The notes under the pieces: model-generated | Seen by the model: the letters and a program-made list of their open reading frames with translations, nothing else | Told to the model about the DNA's origin: nothing | The model's database searches: none | Part shown: piece by piece, positions 38,301 through 50,300 of the stretch | How positions within the stretch are numbered: the first letter of the stretch is position 1 | How the letters are laid out: every line of letters begins with the position of its first letter | Translations under genes and position numbers: made by a program | NCBI GenBank assembly: GCA_026874595.1 | Contig: CM049320.1 | Coordinates: forward strand, 50,420,714-50,484,713 | DNA length: 64,000 nucleotides | Direction of reading: 5' to 3' | Origin: Sipunculus nudus | Taxonomy: Eukaryota > Annelida > Sipuncula > Golfingiida > Sipunculidae

Positions 38301-41300
38301 AACAGGTAGAAGCACTACGTAAAACGTATTATTTATCTTCTTGAAAGATAAAAAGCAAAATAAAAAGTTTTGATGCGGGGGGTTAAAATTGACGCGGGCG
38401 GTGCCTGAGAACCATACCTTTTATTTTTTTTTGCCTAAATTCTGTAGACAAGCTTTGAGTTTTGAATTTTATAAAATTACTATGGTTTAAATCTGACAAT
38501 TAGTTGTGAAACAGCAACGAGCTTTAGATACCTGGAGGATACGAGCAAAGCCAGAGATAAATCTAAAATGTGCAGTGGAATGTCTAGGCTTGTTTAAATA
38601 TTTTTTTGCAACAATACACGTGTTGGTAGAGTGTTTTTCGATGTGCATCAGACTTTACGTGACAGTTTTTGTCCACACTGGAATCCAGTGATGAAGTTGT
38701 GTCCATGCCATCCGAGTCCGAGTGCAAGTCCGAGTCCAGACAAGTCAATACCGAGCCCTTGAGGTTCAAGTCCAAGTCCATCTTCTTTGAGTCTGAGTCA
38801 TTTTACCCCAAGTCCAAGTCCGAGTGTAATTCCAATACATATATGTCTGCAAAAAAGTAAATTAAAATGGAAATGTCAGATTAACATGTACACTTTTACG
38901 TTAGTTCACACATGGTTTTACTTTAATGGTTAATTACATTTATAGCTCCCGATGCTGAGCAAAGCTTGGTATATATAATATTATTATTGATTAATATTCT
39001 GTTAGTAGTTCGCACATATACATAAATCTTTATAATATGTGACATATGAGTTGTTTTCAATAGGACTTATATGAGATGGACGCCGCCTGATTTCTGTAGT
39101 CCGTATATATAGATCCTCCGAGTCCGAGGACATGTCCGAGTCAAGGACCCTTGAGTCCAAGATCGGACTCGACTCCTACATTACTACTCGAACCAAGCTG
39201 GACTCGGCTTAAATTTTGAGTGCATATGCCTGAGTTTGAGTATAAGTCTCAGTCTGAGTCCCTAGAAAAGTGCACTTGATTACGGACTCGATTCCAAGAC
39301 TCCAAGTCTTGACACGATTCGAGTCTAACATCACTGAACCCTTCAAAGTTTTATGTTTGAGACTGTGGTGTAAAGACAAAGATAGGAACAAAAACTATCA
39401 GTGACACAAATGTAATTTTGTGACTCTACCATACCAACAGCATTATTATTATTTGTCAAAAAGGCACTTATCTATACACATTCATGGGATGAAGATATGC
39501 AAGGAAACGTTATTTTGCCTAGCAGTTGAATCCTATGTTGTATTCAAGCCAACTAAGCATCCATCAGTTGGCTTTGTAATATTAAATTATTCTTTTTTTA
39601 TTCCTTATATATCAACATACTGTGGTTGCCTTTTTGTTCGCAAAAGTATCAAATTCCTGATCTTCCCGATATTAATCTTCGTTAATAAGAGGTCCCACTG
39701 TCGAAGGCAAAGTTGACAAGTAAACGGTTGATTTTATGAATAAAATAGGGTACCTTCAAAGATTGATATTTTTAATTATATCAGATCATTCCACTTGTCT
39801 GCCGTTGACGAACAATATTTCTTGTCAATAAGATTAAGTGCCCATAATATTTGATTTAATTAATTAACATGATATTGGTTATACTCTGTGTATAGGTATT
39901 TGTATTGTGAGATCGCGAAAATGGAACCCTCGCAAAACACTGGAAAGGTGAAAAGCGCGACATTTTAACCCCGCGAATACAAATATAAAGTCAACCACAG
40001 TAACATGAATTGTGAACCCAACGAATTTAGAACCCCGCGGATTTGAAGTCAACCACAGTAATATGTATTTTGAGATCGCAATATATATATATCATACCTC
40101 CGCAAACGAAGGTGGCAGGGTTTATGTGATCGGCCGTGTTTGTGTGTACTGTGCGTTAGTGGTGGCTATACTGTTGGTTAGTCAGTACAAATAACTGGAC
40201 TGTGTACATATGTGAATACACACCAGAAAGCAGCCAGCACTACATGCCTGGAAGTGACACAGCCCTGATCGCACTGACCTACATGCACAGATCAGCATTT
40301 GACACCAGTAATACAGCTGTGCATGAATGCAAGTCAGGCCAGTGCTGGGCAGATGGGGTGGGGTGGCCAGATGAGATAATAATGAAGTGTCACTTACTAG
40401 TCAAGCCTCTAGGGATCAGTTAAAGGGTTTTAATCCGGTTAGAAAGCAGCACTGATTGCTTCATACATACAATTTGGTAACAGAAATAATTTCAATATTC
40501 AGTTTTAATTGTTGCCTTCTTTAGAAACAAATGCATTTAGTTTATTATTTATTTATAGTTACATTAATATTTTTTTATAGTTCATAGCTTTGTCTTATAG
40601 AACAATGAAAGAGGTTGTTCAAACATCCCAAGGATAGCTCTTTACTTAACATACAAAAACATTTTGAGCAGGCAGCCATCCAGGTGATAAGTAATAAACC
40701 TTATCCATGAAACAAATGAAAATCGGAATAAACTGTATACCATACAAATGGTTATTGTATGATTATACAGTTGTTGTTTATTATATATTTCAAAAATTGA
40801 ATTGAATGAATATATGGATGAAAAATTTTGAAGATAGGCTTTGAAACAGAACCTGGACATTGATGTTGCTTTGTTGCACGAACAACGGGTATGCTAAAAT
40901 CATAGTTACATCATGTTAGAAATAAATTAGATGTTGATACGCAAATATATAATTCCCGCATATTTTCCACTTAATCCACAATCTTTCAGTTTCCTAATGA
41001 ATTTTATTTACTTTTAATTAATTTAAAAAGAAATTTGATACATTAACAATGTTCACTTCAACTTAACCTTTAAACTTATCTTGGTCACGGGATTATGAAT
41101 AAACGTCTTCTGTTATATGAACCCTGAAATATAAACATTAAATGTGAACCATATTTTATAAGGTCTTATTGATACGGAGCCTCCACCCTATAGCTATCAA
41201 ACTGGCCCTGAAAACCAGATAATACAGCTGCTCAGCTCATTAAGAGTCCCGAGGGAGGAGCATGGGGGACTTCAAAGGGATGCCGCACACTCTGGATTTT

Positions 41301-44300
41301 GGCAATATCAGGCGTTATTCGGTTTTGCAAATGTACAGCACCACATCTATATAACTATACATATTTTTTACTTTACATATTCCATGAATAATGATAAAAC
41401 GCCAAGTAAAAGATTAAAATTAATGTTCACATTAGGTATCTGAGTATAGTATTCAGAAAGTTCAGGGAAATGTTCCTTTTTCATTTTAAACTATTTGTGT
41501 TAATTTAAGCATATATATCATTTTATATGATGTACATTATATATATATGGAATAAATTTATTTATAATATATATATATTGTCTTATTTTTATTAAGGTGT
41601 CCAAAAACATATTCTGTGCCTCGGAATGCTCCTTTTGGACAGCTGATTATATATTTGTTCCACCATATTCAATGCTGGTAATAGAATAACCCGAATGATC
41701 CTGACCAGTAGAATTTTGTATCATATTAAATTAGTAAAATTTTAAATGTTTGCAACAAATAAACAAAAAATAATAATTTTGTGATGTAGCAAAAAAAAAA
41801 TAACTATATTAAATATAGTCTCAGTATCCGTTTATATGACTAAAATATTATGGGTGATAATTATTTTATATATTGCATGGTTTTATCTGTTACACTTAAA
41901 ATTATAATATTTCCGTATTCAATATGTCGACCTGGCTACATATTTGACCTTTAAGCGATCTTATGATGCACGTAAGATGAAAGCAAGATTAAATTTAGTG
42001 AAAATTATATATATGTATGTGTGTGTGTGACTGCACCCTGCGCCTCCGCAACGGACCCCGTGGACCCTATAATATTATAGCGTCTGGAATCCTATAATAT
42101 TATAGGGCTTTGGAGCCTCGCTCAAGATCACCCTGCGCCCTCCTATTAGCCCTCTCCTTATAATATTATCACTGCCGTCCAGGGCCTGAGGTGCTGTTGA
42201 TAACTGCAGCTGATAAACCCATGCTTAATTAGCTACCCCCAGAAGCGACCTGCTGCAGCGAGAGCGGTCTGCTGACGCAAGTGACCACCGGTCATATCAC
42301 GCGCACTCAACCGTTCTTCATAGCGGCCGCGCAATGCTCAAATGAGCTGCGGTAATCAGATACGATAAGCTCGTGCGCGTCAATGCATCTCCATGTGGCA
42401 GCGATTTCGAAAACCAACAGGCCATCCGCGCAAGTCCGAAATGCAATAAGTCCGAACGCGATTAATAGGGTGTTATCTTTAAAGGTCTCAAAAAATAGAG
42501 AAAAAAAATCGCTTAAAAAAACCTGAACAAATACAGGTGGTGCCACCAGTCTGCAGAAACTGATGAAACACTCCATGATCAATATCCATGCAAACAATTA
42601 TGGTGATCTCTGCATTAGTTGTTCATAAACCTCAGCTTTTGTATCAAATTTTCCATTATTCTGAGCTGTACTTTGAAGTGCCATAGCTCAAAGGATATGG
42701 GTATCAGAGACCTAATTTCAGGTTTCCATGGAGACTTTTCATAACTCTCACTGTGTCAAGAATGAAGATTTCAGGTCCAGTCTTTAAGATTTGTGCCCTG
42801 TTAACAGATGTTCACATTTTTAAGGTCTCAAAAATAGAGAAAAAAATCGTAAAGAATCGAAAAATACTGGTGGCGCCACAAGTCTGCAGAAACTGATGAC
42901 ACATCTCATGATCAATATGTATGCCAAAAATCATGACCATCAGTGAAGTAGTTAATGAGATATTGAAGTTTTTGTATGAAATTTTTGACTATTCTGGGGG
43001 GTACTTTGGGGCTCCATAGATCAAAGAATATGGGTAACAGAGACCTAATTTCTGGTTTCCTTGGAGACTTTTCATAGGTCTCTCAGCGTGTAAAGAATGA
43101 AGATTCTAGGCCCAGTCTTTACGATTTGTGCCTTGTGAACAGATGTTCACATTTTTAAAGGTCTCAAAAATAGAGAAAAAAATTCGTAAAAAATCGAAAA
43201 ATAGAGTCGGCGCCACCAGTCTGCAGGAACTGATGGAACATTTCATGAATTATATGTATGCCAAAAATCATGACCATCTGTGATGTAGTTAATGAGATAT
43301 TGAAGTTTTTTTTATGAAATTTTTTACTATTCTGGGGGGGGGGGGTACTTTGGGGCACCATAGCTCGAAGGATATGGGTTACAGAGACCACATTTCTGGT
43401 TTCCAAGGAGATTTTTTATGGACCTCTCAGAATGTCAAGTTACAAGGTTCTAGGTCCAGCGGTTACGATTTGTGCCAGGTTAACGGACGGACGGACAGAC
43501 GGACGGACAGACAGACAGAAGGACGACGGACAAAGGGTGATCGCTAAAGCTCAGATGACTTACAGTCAGATGAGCTAAAAAACAAGAGTTAAATCGTAAT
43601 TGGCGTCATTTTCATGACATCTTAAAAAAAGAGTAACTCTTTGGTAGGCCTGCTTAACATAAGACATTGGCAGATCAAGGCAGTGTCAAGGAAGTCACAT
43701 TCGTTTTCATGATTATTTCCAAGATGAACAAGATTGGCTATATTTGTTGCTAGAACGTAACAATAATTTCAACCTACCAGTTTATGATGAGTATAAGTGA
43801 GACCTTGCGCAGGTTGGGTGCTCTTACCAAGTCCAACACGTTTCCCTTGGAATTTTTATCTCCCTGAAATAGATCGCAAAATGCACTGTTATATGATGTG
43901 GATCAACAGATAGAAGTAACACGAGATATCGCTAATGGGGTTTCTCGTTAAAGTAGAGGATAAAAAACGACTCGTTGGCGCAGCTGGAAGCCAGTTTATG
44001 CAGGCAAGTGTGATTCAGCTGGATACTCATAGAACGGATGAAACCGATCATCCCCACTTTAATGGCTCACGCTTGCTCTTAGCTCTAATTAATGGGATTA
44101 CAAATCAAATGCGAGACTACAACCAGGATGATTCAAGGAAATTTGAACACCTTTTTCCTATTAATATTTGGTGGAGGTAACCATTTTCATTTTTTAAATG
44201 CTACCTTAACTACATATATGTACATCTGTAGAATTCCATTCCGGTTACGGACTTTGAGACATGGTAGTATCACACGCTTCCTCTCATTTTATATCCTAGC

Positions 44301-47300
44301 TTTACCCAGGCCCGCTGACTTATGCACCTGCGGGCCCTAGGTGGCTTGTCGTCCCCACTGCTAGGTCATACCACCAAGGAAACCCCGAAAGGCGCACTCG
44401 CTTGTGAGTAGAACACTGCCGTTGGGCACGGCCTTCCCATTTAGCCTGCAGAGCGCTCACCCTAGGCTGGGGCCGACCGTAAAAAAATCGCATCGCCTCA
44501 GCTGATATTCGAACGCACGATCTCCAAGCTTTGAGTCCTGTACTCTACCACTGAGCCACAGATGCCCGGTTAAATTCTAAACTCGAAAACTTTATGTTTA
44601 ACCTTCAATAAAAGAAAAATGTGTAACTTCCCCTGATACTTGCAAATTCAAATGCAAACTCCATTAGATACACATACTTGTAGTAGTTTTTGTTGTATTT
44701 TTTATCGCATTTCAGTCTTTTTAGGCAAGTCCATAATTAATATCATGATGATCGGTAGTGACAAAATTGTCATGTTTAGTGCAAATGTAGTTGTGCTTAA
44801 TGAACAGACTGGACAGGCTGGTTGCCTGGGGCGCTAGTTGTTTCCCCTCACTTTTTCAGGAAGGATGTATTATACTACCTCCATAACATTGGTATAAGCG
44901 ATATCCTGTAATTCTGAAGTCATTAGTAGCAATCTTTAGCATGTGCTGCCATCTTCGGGCAACCGGGCACTTAATTCCATCTGGCAGAATTCCAAACAGA
45001 TTTCGAACTTCATGACAAAGCAATAACACCTGTATCTGGTAGCATTTGGTAAAATGTGCAATCCTGTTTCATTTCACCTGAGCAAGGCAAAGAAATTTCA
45101 AATGCAGTGCGAATGCTTGTAGAAAAGATGTATTCTACTAGATTATTAGGTAAGATTATTTAATGCAATTGGAATTATCCATTTTCACATACAGAAAATT
45201 GATCGTTTCTTTCAACTAAGCACCAAGACCAAGGACATTATTGTATCTTGTATAGTTTCCATATGTTTTTTTAATGAAAATATAGATTTGTCCCAATTTG
45301 ACAAGGGTGGAACGTGTCAGATCTGGCGGTAATAAAGAAAGGCCACATATAGACGCAACCACAAATCCGGAAATTTTGGTCACTTGCACACATTTGGTAT
45401 TTGTGAATATAACTTATCTAATACTTCTAAAAGGAATTCGGTTCACGTTTGTTCGCAATATTCTCTAAAACCGCGCTGTGTACAACTCTGTGCTATATAT
45501 CATTTTAAAGGTTATTATCCCCGCATTGATATAGGCAATATGAGAATAAATAATTTTCAATTTACATATAATTTTGTGTGATTTTTCAGTTTTTACTGAC
45601 TTGCACTAAGGTTAGACCGAGCACAGCCGAACTGCCTTCGGCAATGACCGGAAAGCGTGCATTGTGGTCACTCAACCTCAGACTATTGTTCATATGATTA
45701 ACGCTTGCTTTCATTGAGGGATTTGAGCATGTCAGGCATTACATTTGAACGAGGCTCTCATCCACGTGCGTGGTCAGTAAAAGAGAAAAACACATGTTTC
45801 TCGCTATTCAACCCAGGAGGATTAATGACCTAATTAAAGGTCCAAATTTCAGGAACAGGGTTGGGTAGGGGTGGCGGGGTTTAAAATGTGTCTGATACGA
45901 TGAAGAAATAGGTTGCGGTGGCTGAAAATGGGACACGGACCCTCTGCATGGAGTCCCGTTGGGTCAGCTTCTGCTACTTACGATATATGCATATTTCTGT
46001 TTCTTTCTTCAGGAACAGTTTCCTTGTAACGTACATTTAATAAATCTTTTATGTGTCCCTCGCATCAACCTTATCTTTATACGTCCAACGATAGAATCCA
46101 GTCAAATATCATCGAAAACCGGAATGCCTCCGCGTCTCATTCCGTTTCGAAATGTAAACATCATCACTGACCAGGTCTTCAAGGTAAACATACCGGGATA
46201 TGAATTTCTTGCCACGAGTACAGCGCAACAAAATAAATGTAAAATTATTATTACATATCTACTGAGACAGTTTCCCACTGAATACCTATATTTTCGTTAA
46301 CTTCTAGAATAAAAAATGAGCCAACATTCCACATCTCAGTTAATATATCTCCCCAACCCCGGTAATAAGCCCGGTATACCGGGTTTATCAGTTAGTTCTA
46401 TTATAACAAGTGACCCATGGGTCATGACGCTCAGCTGCCAAGCATGACCTGTGACATCATGGACTGAGATTCACAACTTCCAGTCAAATTTTGAAGAATC
46501 AATTTGCCAATTTATTGAAAATTTTCTATGACAACAGAAATATATATCACCTATGTCTGGTTAAAACACAGTGAAGGTCTGATGGTCTGAGGAAAATGCA
46601 TGATTGTTAAGCTATCAGGAACTATTCCAACAGCTTGCTTGAAACCTGTCAGTCACAAAAGGAACACCACAAAGATCAAAATATATAGCAAAAATCAAGG
46701 AAATAAATGCAAGAATTATTGAGAAACATGTGCTTCTGTATGAATTTTTATTCCATACAAGCCAACTGTACTGCACTTTTATAAATGATGGTAATATTTA
46801 TTCAGAAATATTTGACCCAATCCTTTACAAGATTACATAAATATACATCCAACTGCATTTACTTTTAACTGTTCTTGAGATAATATGATCAAAAGGAATT
46901 AAAAGATGGTTGCCTGGTGGCCATATTGGACTTCTGAAAAGTCTGAAATCAGACAACAAACATTCTCTAAATCGGACCAAACATTAAAGAAAAATTACTG
47001 AAACTGCCCTTAAGAAAGAATTTCTAAGGTGGCTAACTGGCAGACATAATGGATTTCTGACAAGTATGACATTTGATATCCCACATTCTCCAATAAGAGA
47101 CCAAACTTGGGGCAAATTATCCAGTAATAAATGCCCAAAATAATTCAAAAGGCATGTCCAGGCCCTCATATCAGATTTATAGATATGCAATTGTAAAAAG
47201 TGTAAGTCCAATATTTTTTATTATCACTCTGCTTTTCAATGGGGTCAGCAGGGTAGGTAAACTGCCAAGCCTGAAAGAAAAGAAATGCAGAAAGCATGAC

Positions 47301-50300
47301 TAAGAGTCTTGAAATAAAACAAAAAGCCATCCTAAATCAAGGTACACATCCACATATTATGAGAACAAACACTTGCTTTTATATGTGGTGATATATATTA
47401 AAATATTCAGATATCTAGGAAACTAGGATTCCATATAATAAACTGCATGTTCCCATCATCTTATAAATCAGTAGCTAAACCTTAATACTATACTCTCATA
47501 GTCTTAATGCCTGGCTGAAGCATTCTGACAACAGTGTTTTTGTTATGAAGTAACGAGGTACTTATCACTGAGCCTTATCACTTAATAGGCTGATACAAAA
47601 GGGAGTCATATGTCACCAGTGTCACTCACAATTACAGCCACACAGGGAGATGTACCAGCTGGAGTGGGATGGTTATATATATAAGAAAAATAGAGATGGT
47701 CTATAAAATAAGTAATTGTGAACATCCCTGACCTATGACCTTGGCCTTTTGCCCATATATCAACTGGATTCTTTCTAAATGATGGGTAACTACTGACCAC
47801 TTAAATCTGGTGTAATTACTTGGCAACCAATGGGTGAATAACTTTGACCTGCAACCTTTAACCTGCTGACCAGCTGACCCCAAAATCAATAAGTTATTTA
47901 TTCAAGCAAAAAGACCCATAAATATGAAGTTTGAGTCAAACTGAGTGATGCATAGATGTGGCATATGTGAAAGACTGAAGGTTTGGGTTGAACAGTTACA
48001 CTTGAAATATGCTCACAAGCATTTAGAACAATTAAATATTGTGACCTTGACCTTTGACTTTTTGACCTCAACATCAATAGGCTTCTTCCCTTATTGGTAG
48101 GTAAGCCATATATGACAGATGGAAGGTACAGATTGAAAAGTTTGCCTGAAAATGACTCCACACAAGAAGTGGGTGCTGTGAACTTGACCTTTGACCTCAA
48201 AATCAACAGGTCTTTTCCCCTGTTGGCAGAGAAGCGATATCAGTGCTGGAAGGTTTGGAATGAAAAGTCTAGCTTGAAATGTGTCCACTACCTTTTCAAA
48301 GAAGTGGATCCTGTGACCCTGACCTTTGACCTTGTGACCTCAAAATCTATAGGATTCTTCTCCAACTTAGTAGGTGAGCTATATGTAAAAGATCAAAGAA
48401 CAGGGATGAAAGGGTTGGCTTAAAATGCATCCACAGGCTTTTCAAAGAAGAGGCTCCTGTGACCTTGACCTTTGACCTTTTGACTTAAAAAAAATTATGG
48501 TTCTTTCCCTGTTGGTAGGTGAGCTGTATGTGAAAGATGGAAGGTTTGGGATGAAAATTTTGTCTCAAAGAGTTATTTCTGGGGGGTGTAAACACACCCC
48601 ATAACTTCGAGAATATAGGTCGCAGTGACCTAATTTCAGGTTTGCAAGGAGATCTTTTTATAACCTCTAAGACTGCATAGGGTTCATGGCCCTAGCCCCT
48701 ACGGTTACGATTTGTGCCCTGCTAACGGACGGACGGCCGGCCGGACGGCCGGACGGACAGACGGAAGGACGCCGGACAAAGACCCATCGCTATAGCCCAG
48801 CATGACTGAAAGTCAGCTGAGCTAAAAAACGTTCGGCCCATGCCCAATAGCGAGCGCTCGGCAGGCGTAATGGGAATTACCCAGCAACGGGAAAGATAAC
48901 ACACCCCGTTCCTGCGGGGGCAGTACTTACTGGGCCTGGTTAAAGCCAGGATATAAAATGAGAGGCGTGATACGTCCGCTCCCTTATTGGCTGAAGTGTT
49001 CCAAACAGATGGGAATGGTCTATTATGACGGACCGCTGCAGCAGCGATTACGTCATTTCCGCTTACATAAAACCTAAGCACCTTTTATTGTAACAAGCAA
49101 ATAATAAATAGTAAATTGGCTAACCGTTTTCACTGTGACCTCTACACCGGCTGGGAGTTTTTTCTTGTTTATCTTCGCTATGCGTTGAATGATGTTATCC
49201 GCAGCCTCTTTGCGTCCGTTCGCCACTAGCCAGGGTACAGATTCTGGAATGAACCTATAATAAAAGAACCATACTTCGCAATTAATAACTTCTCTTTACA
49301 ATATGTTAATATTTGTTAGATACACACAGTTATTATGTAAACAGCACTGAAAACATTGTATATAAATAGCAGATGGTGATAATTCGAAAAACTTAATACT
49401 AATTATGAATGCATTACATAAAGTTATTTATTAGTAAATGTTCATGATATCTTGTTACATTACATGAATAACAACAAAGGCATATAATAGGATACATAGA
49501 TCATTTTCCAAAGTAAGCAGAGTATTGGCCCAAATTGTTCAACCGTAATTTTCAATCAAGGGCAACTGACAGCAAAAAAGGAGTTGCTTTCTCAGGCCTT
49601 TTTTAAGAAATTAAGTGTTGGCGGGCGTTTTTTTTTACCATTATATTAGAAATTTAAGTTAAACATTTCATATGAGAGAGACACAATGATAAAACGGCTT
49701 ATACAGGTAAATTCACATTTCAACAAAATGATTTTTATGGTCATTTTATTATTTTATTTTCCTGAAATAAGACATTATTAATCACTCGGTAGTTGGAAGA
49801 ATGGCTTCTGCAATCTATGGCCTAGAACTTTTTTATATTGTCTCCTTTGTATAACAAAAATATACCGGAAACATGACGATAACCATACTGGTACAGACTA
49901 CATGTGTTCTGTTTGGCAGAGCTCTGCCAAATTATGCAAATTCTGTGCTAGTCAGATGATTGAAGTTTTCAAAGCCAACGGTAACCTGATTGGTTCCTCG
50001 GTGGTCCAATGCTTATGATTATTTATTGGATGAATATGCGATTAAGGTCGCATAGAGTTCATGGATAGGTCAATTGTGATACAATCATCTGTGGTCATTT
50101 TGCTTTTGTGATGTAATGAGAAGGAATCAGACATATTAAAATTTCTATTGTTACTGACGTAAAATATTACTATGAGCAGGATGCGAGGTTGTTAACAATC
50201 ATGGGATAAACTGCATGGCTATCAATATTAAACCAAAGAGTGAGTGTCTTAATAACGTTCTTCATTGTTACTGGTACAGGAAAACCAAAAAAAAAGGCAC

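Larger units (their letters stand above)
32448..42474. mobile_element. 10-kb element with long inverted terminal arms
   Basis: The termini are exact complements: AACACCCTATTAATCGCG at 32448 and CGCGATTAATAGGGTGTT ending 42474. Flanking ATCT at 32444-32447 and 42475-42478 fits a 4-bp target duplication. Inverted similarity extends at least to 33,215/41,675. After a length difference it resumes to about 34,056/41,400, giving arms of about 1.6 and 1.1 kb. I find no transposase motif inside. The interior carries a SINE, a MITE, microsatellites and two minus-strand exon-like frames. Superfamily not determined. Confidence 0.82.
30291..43582 (+). mobile_element. Pearl-like element P3, split by two later insertions
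   Basis: Left end CAAGTGACCCATGGGTCAAG at 30291, right end CAGTCAGATGAGCTAAAA near 43582. Its own sequence is 30,291-30,456, 31,818-32,447 and 42,475-43,582, built of roughly 330-350-bp units (GGTGGCGCCACCAGTCTGCA ... GATTTGTGCCCTGTTAACAG). A (GGAC)n-type microsatellite lies before the right end. The host unit is interrupted mid-repeat by a satellite element and by the 10-kb inverted-arm element, and reads continuously once both are skipped. Confidence 0.78.

Noticed and set aside
44500-44575. tRNA gene
   Set aside because: A and B boxes are present, but the cloverleaf is degenerate and the sequence continues into a SINE body shared with other loci.
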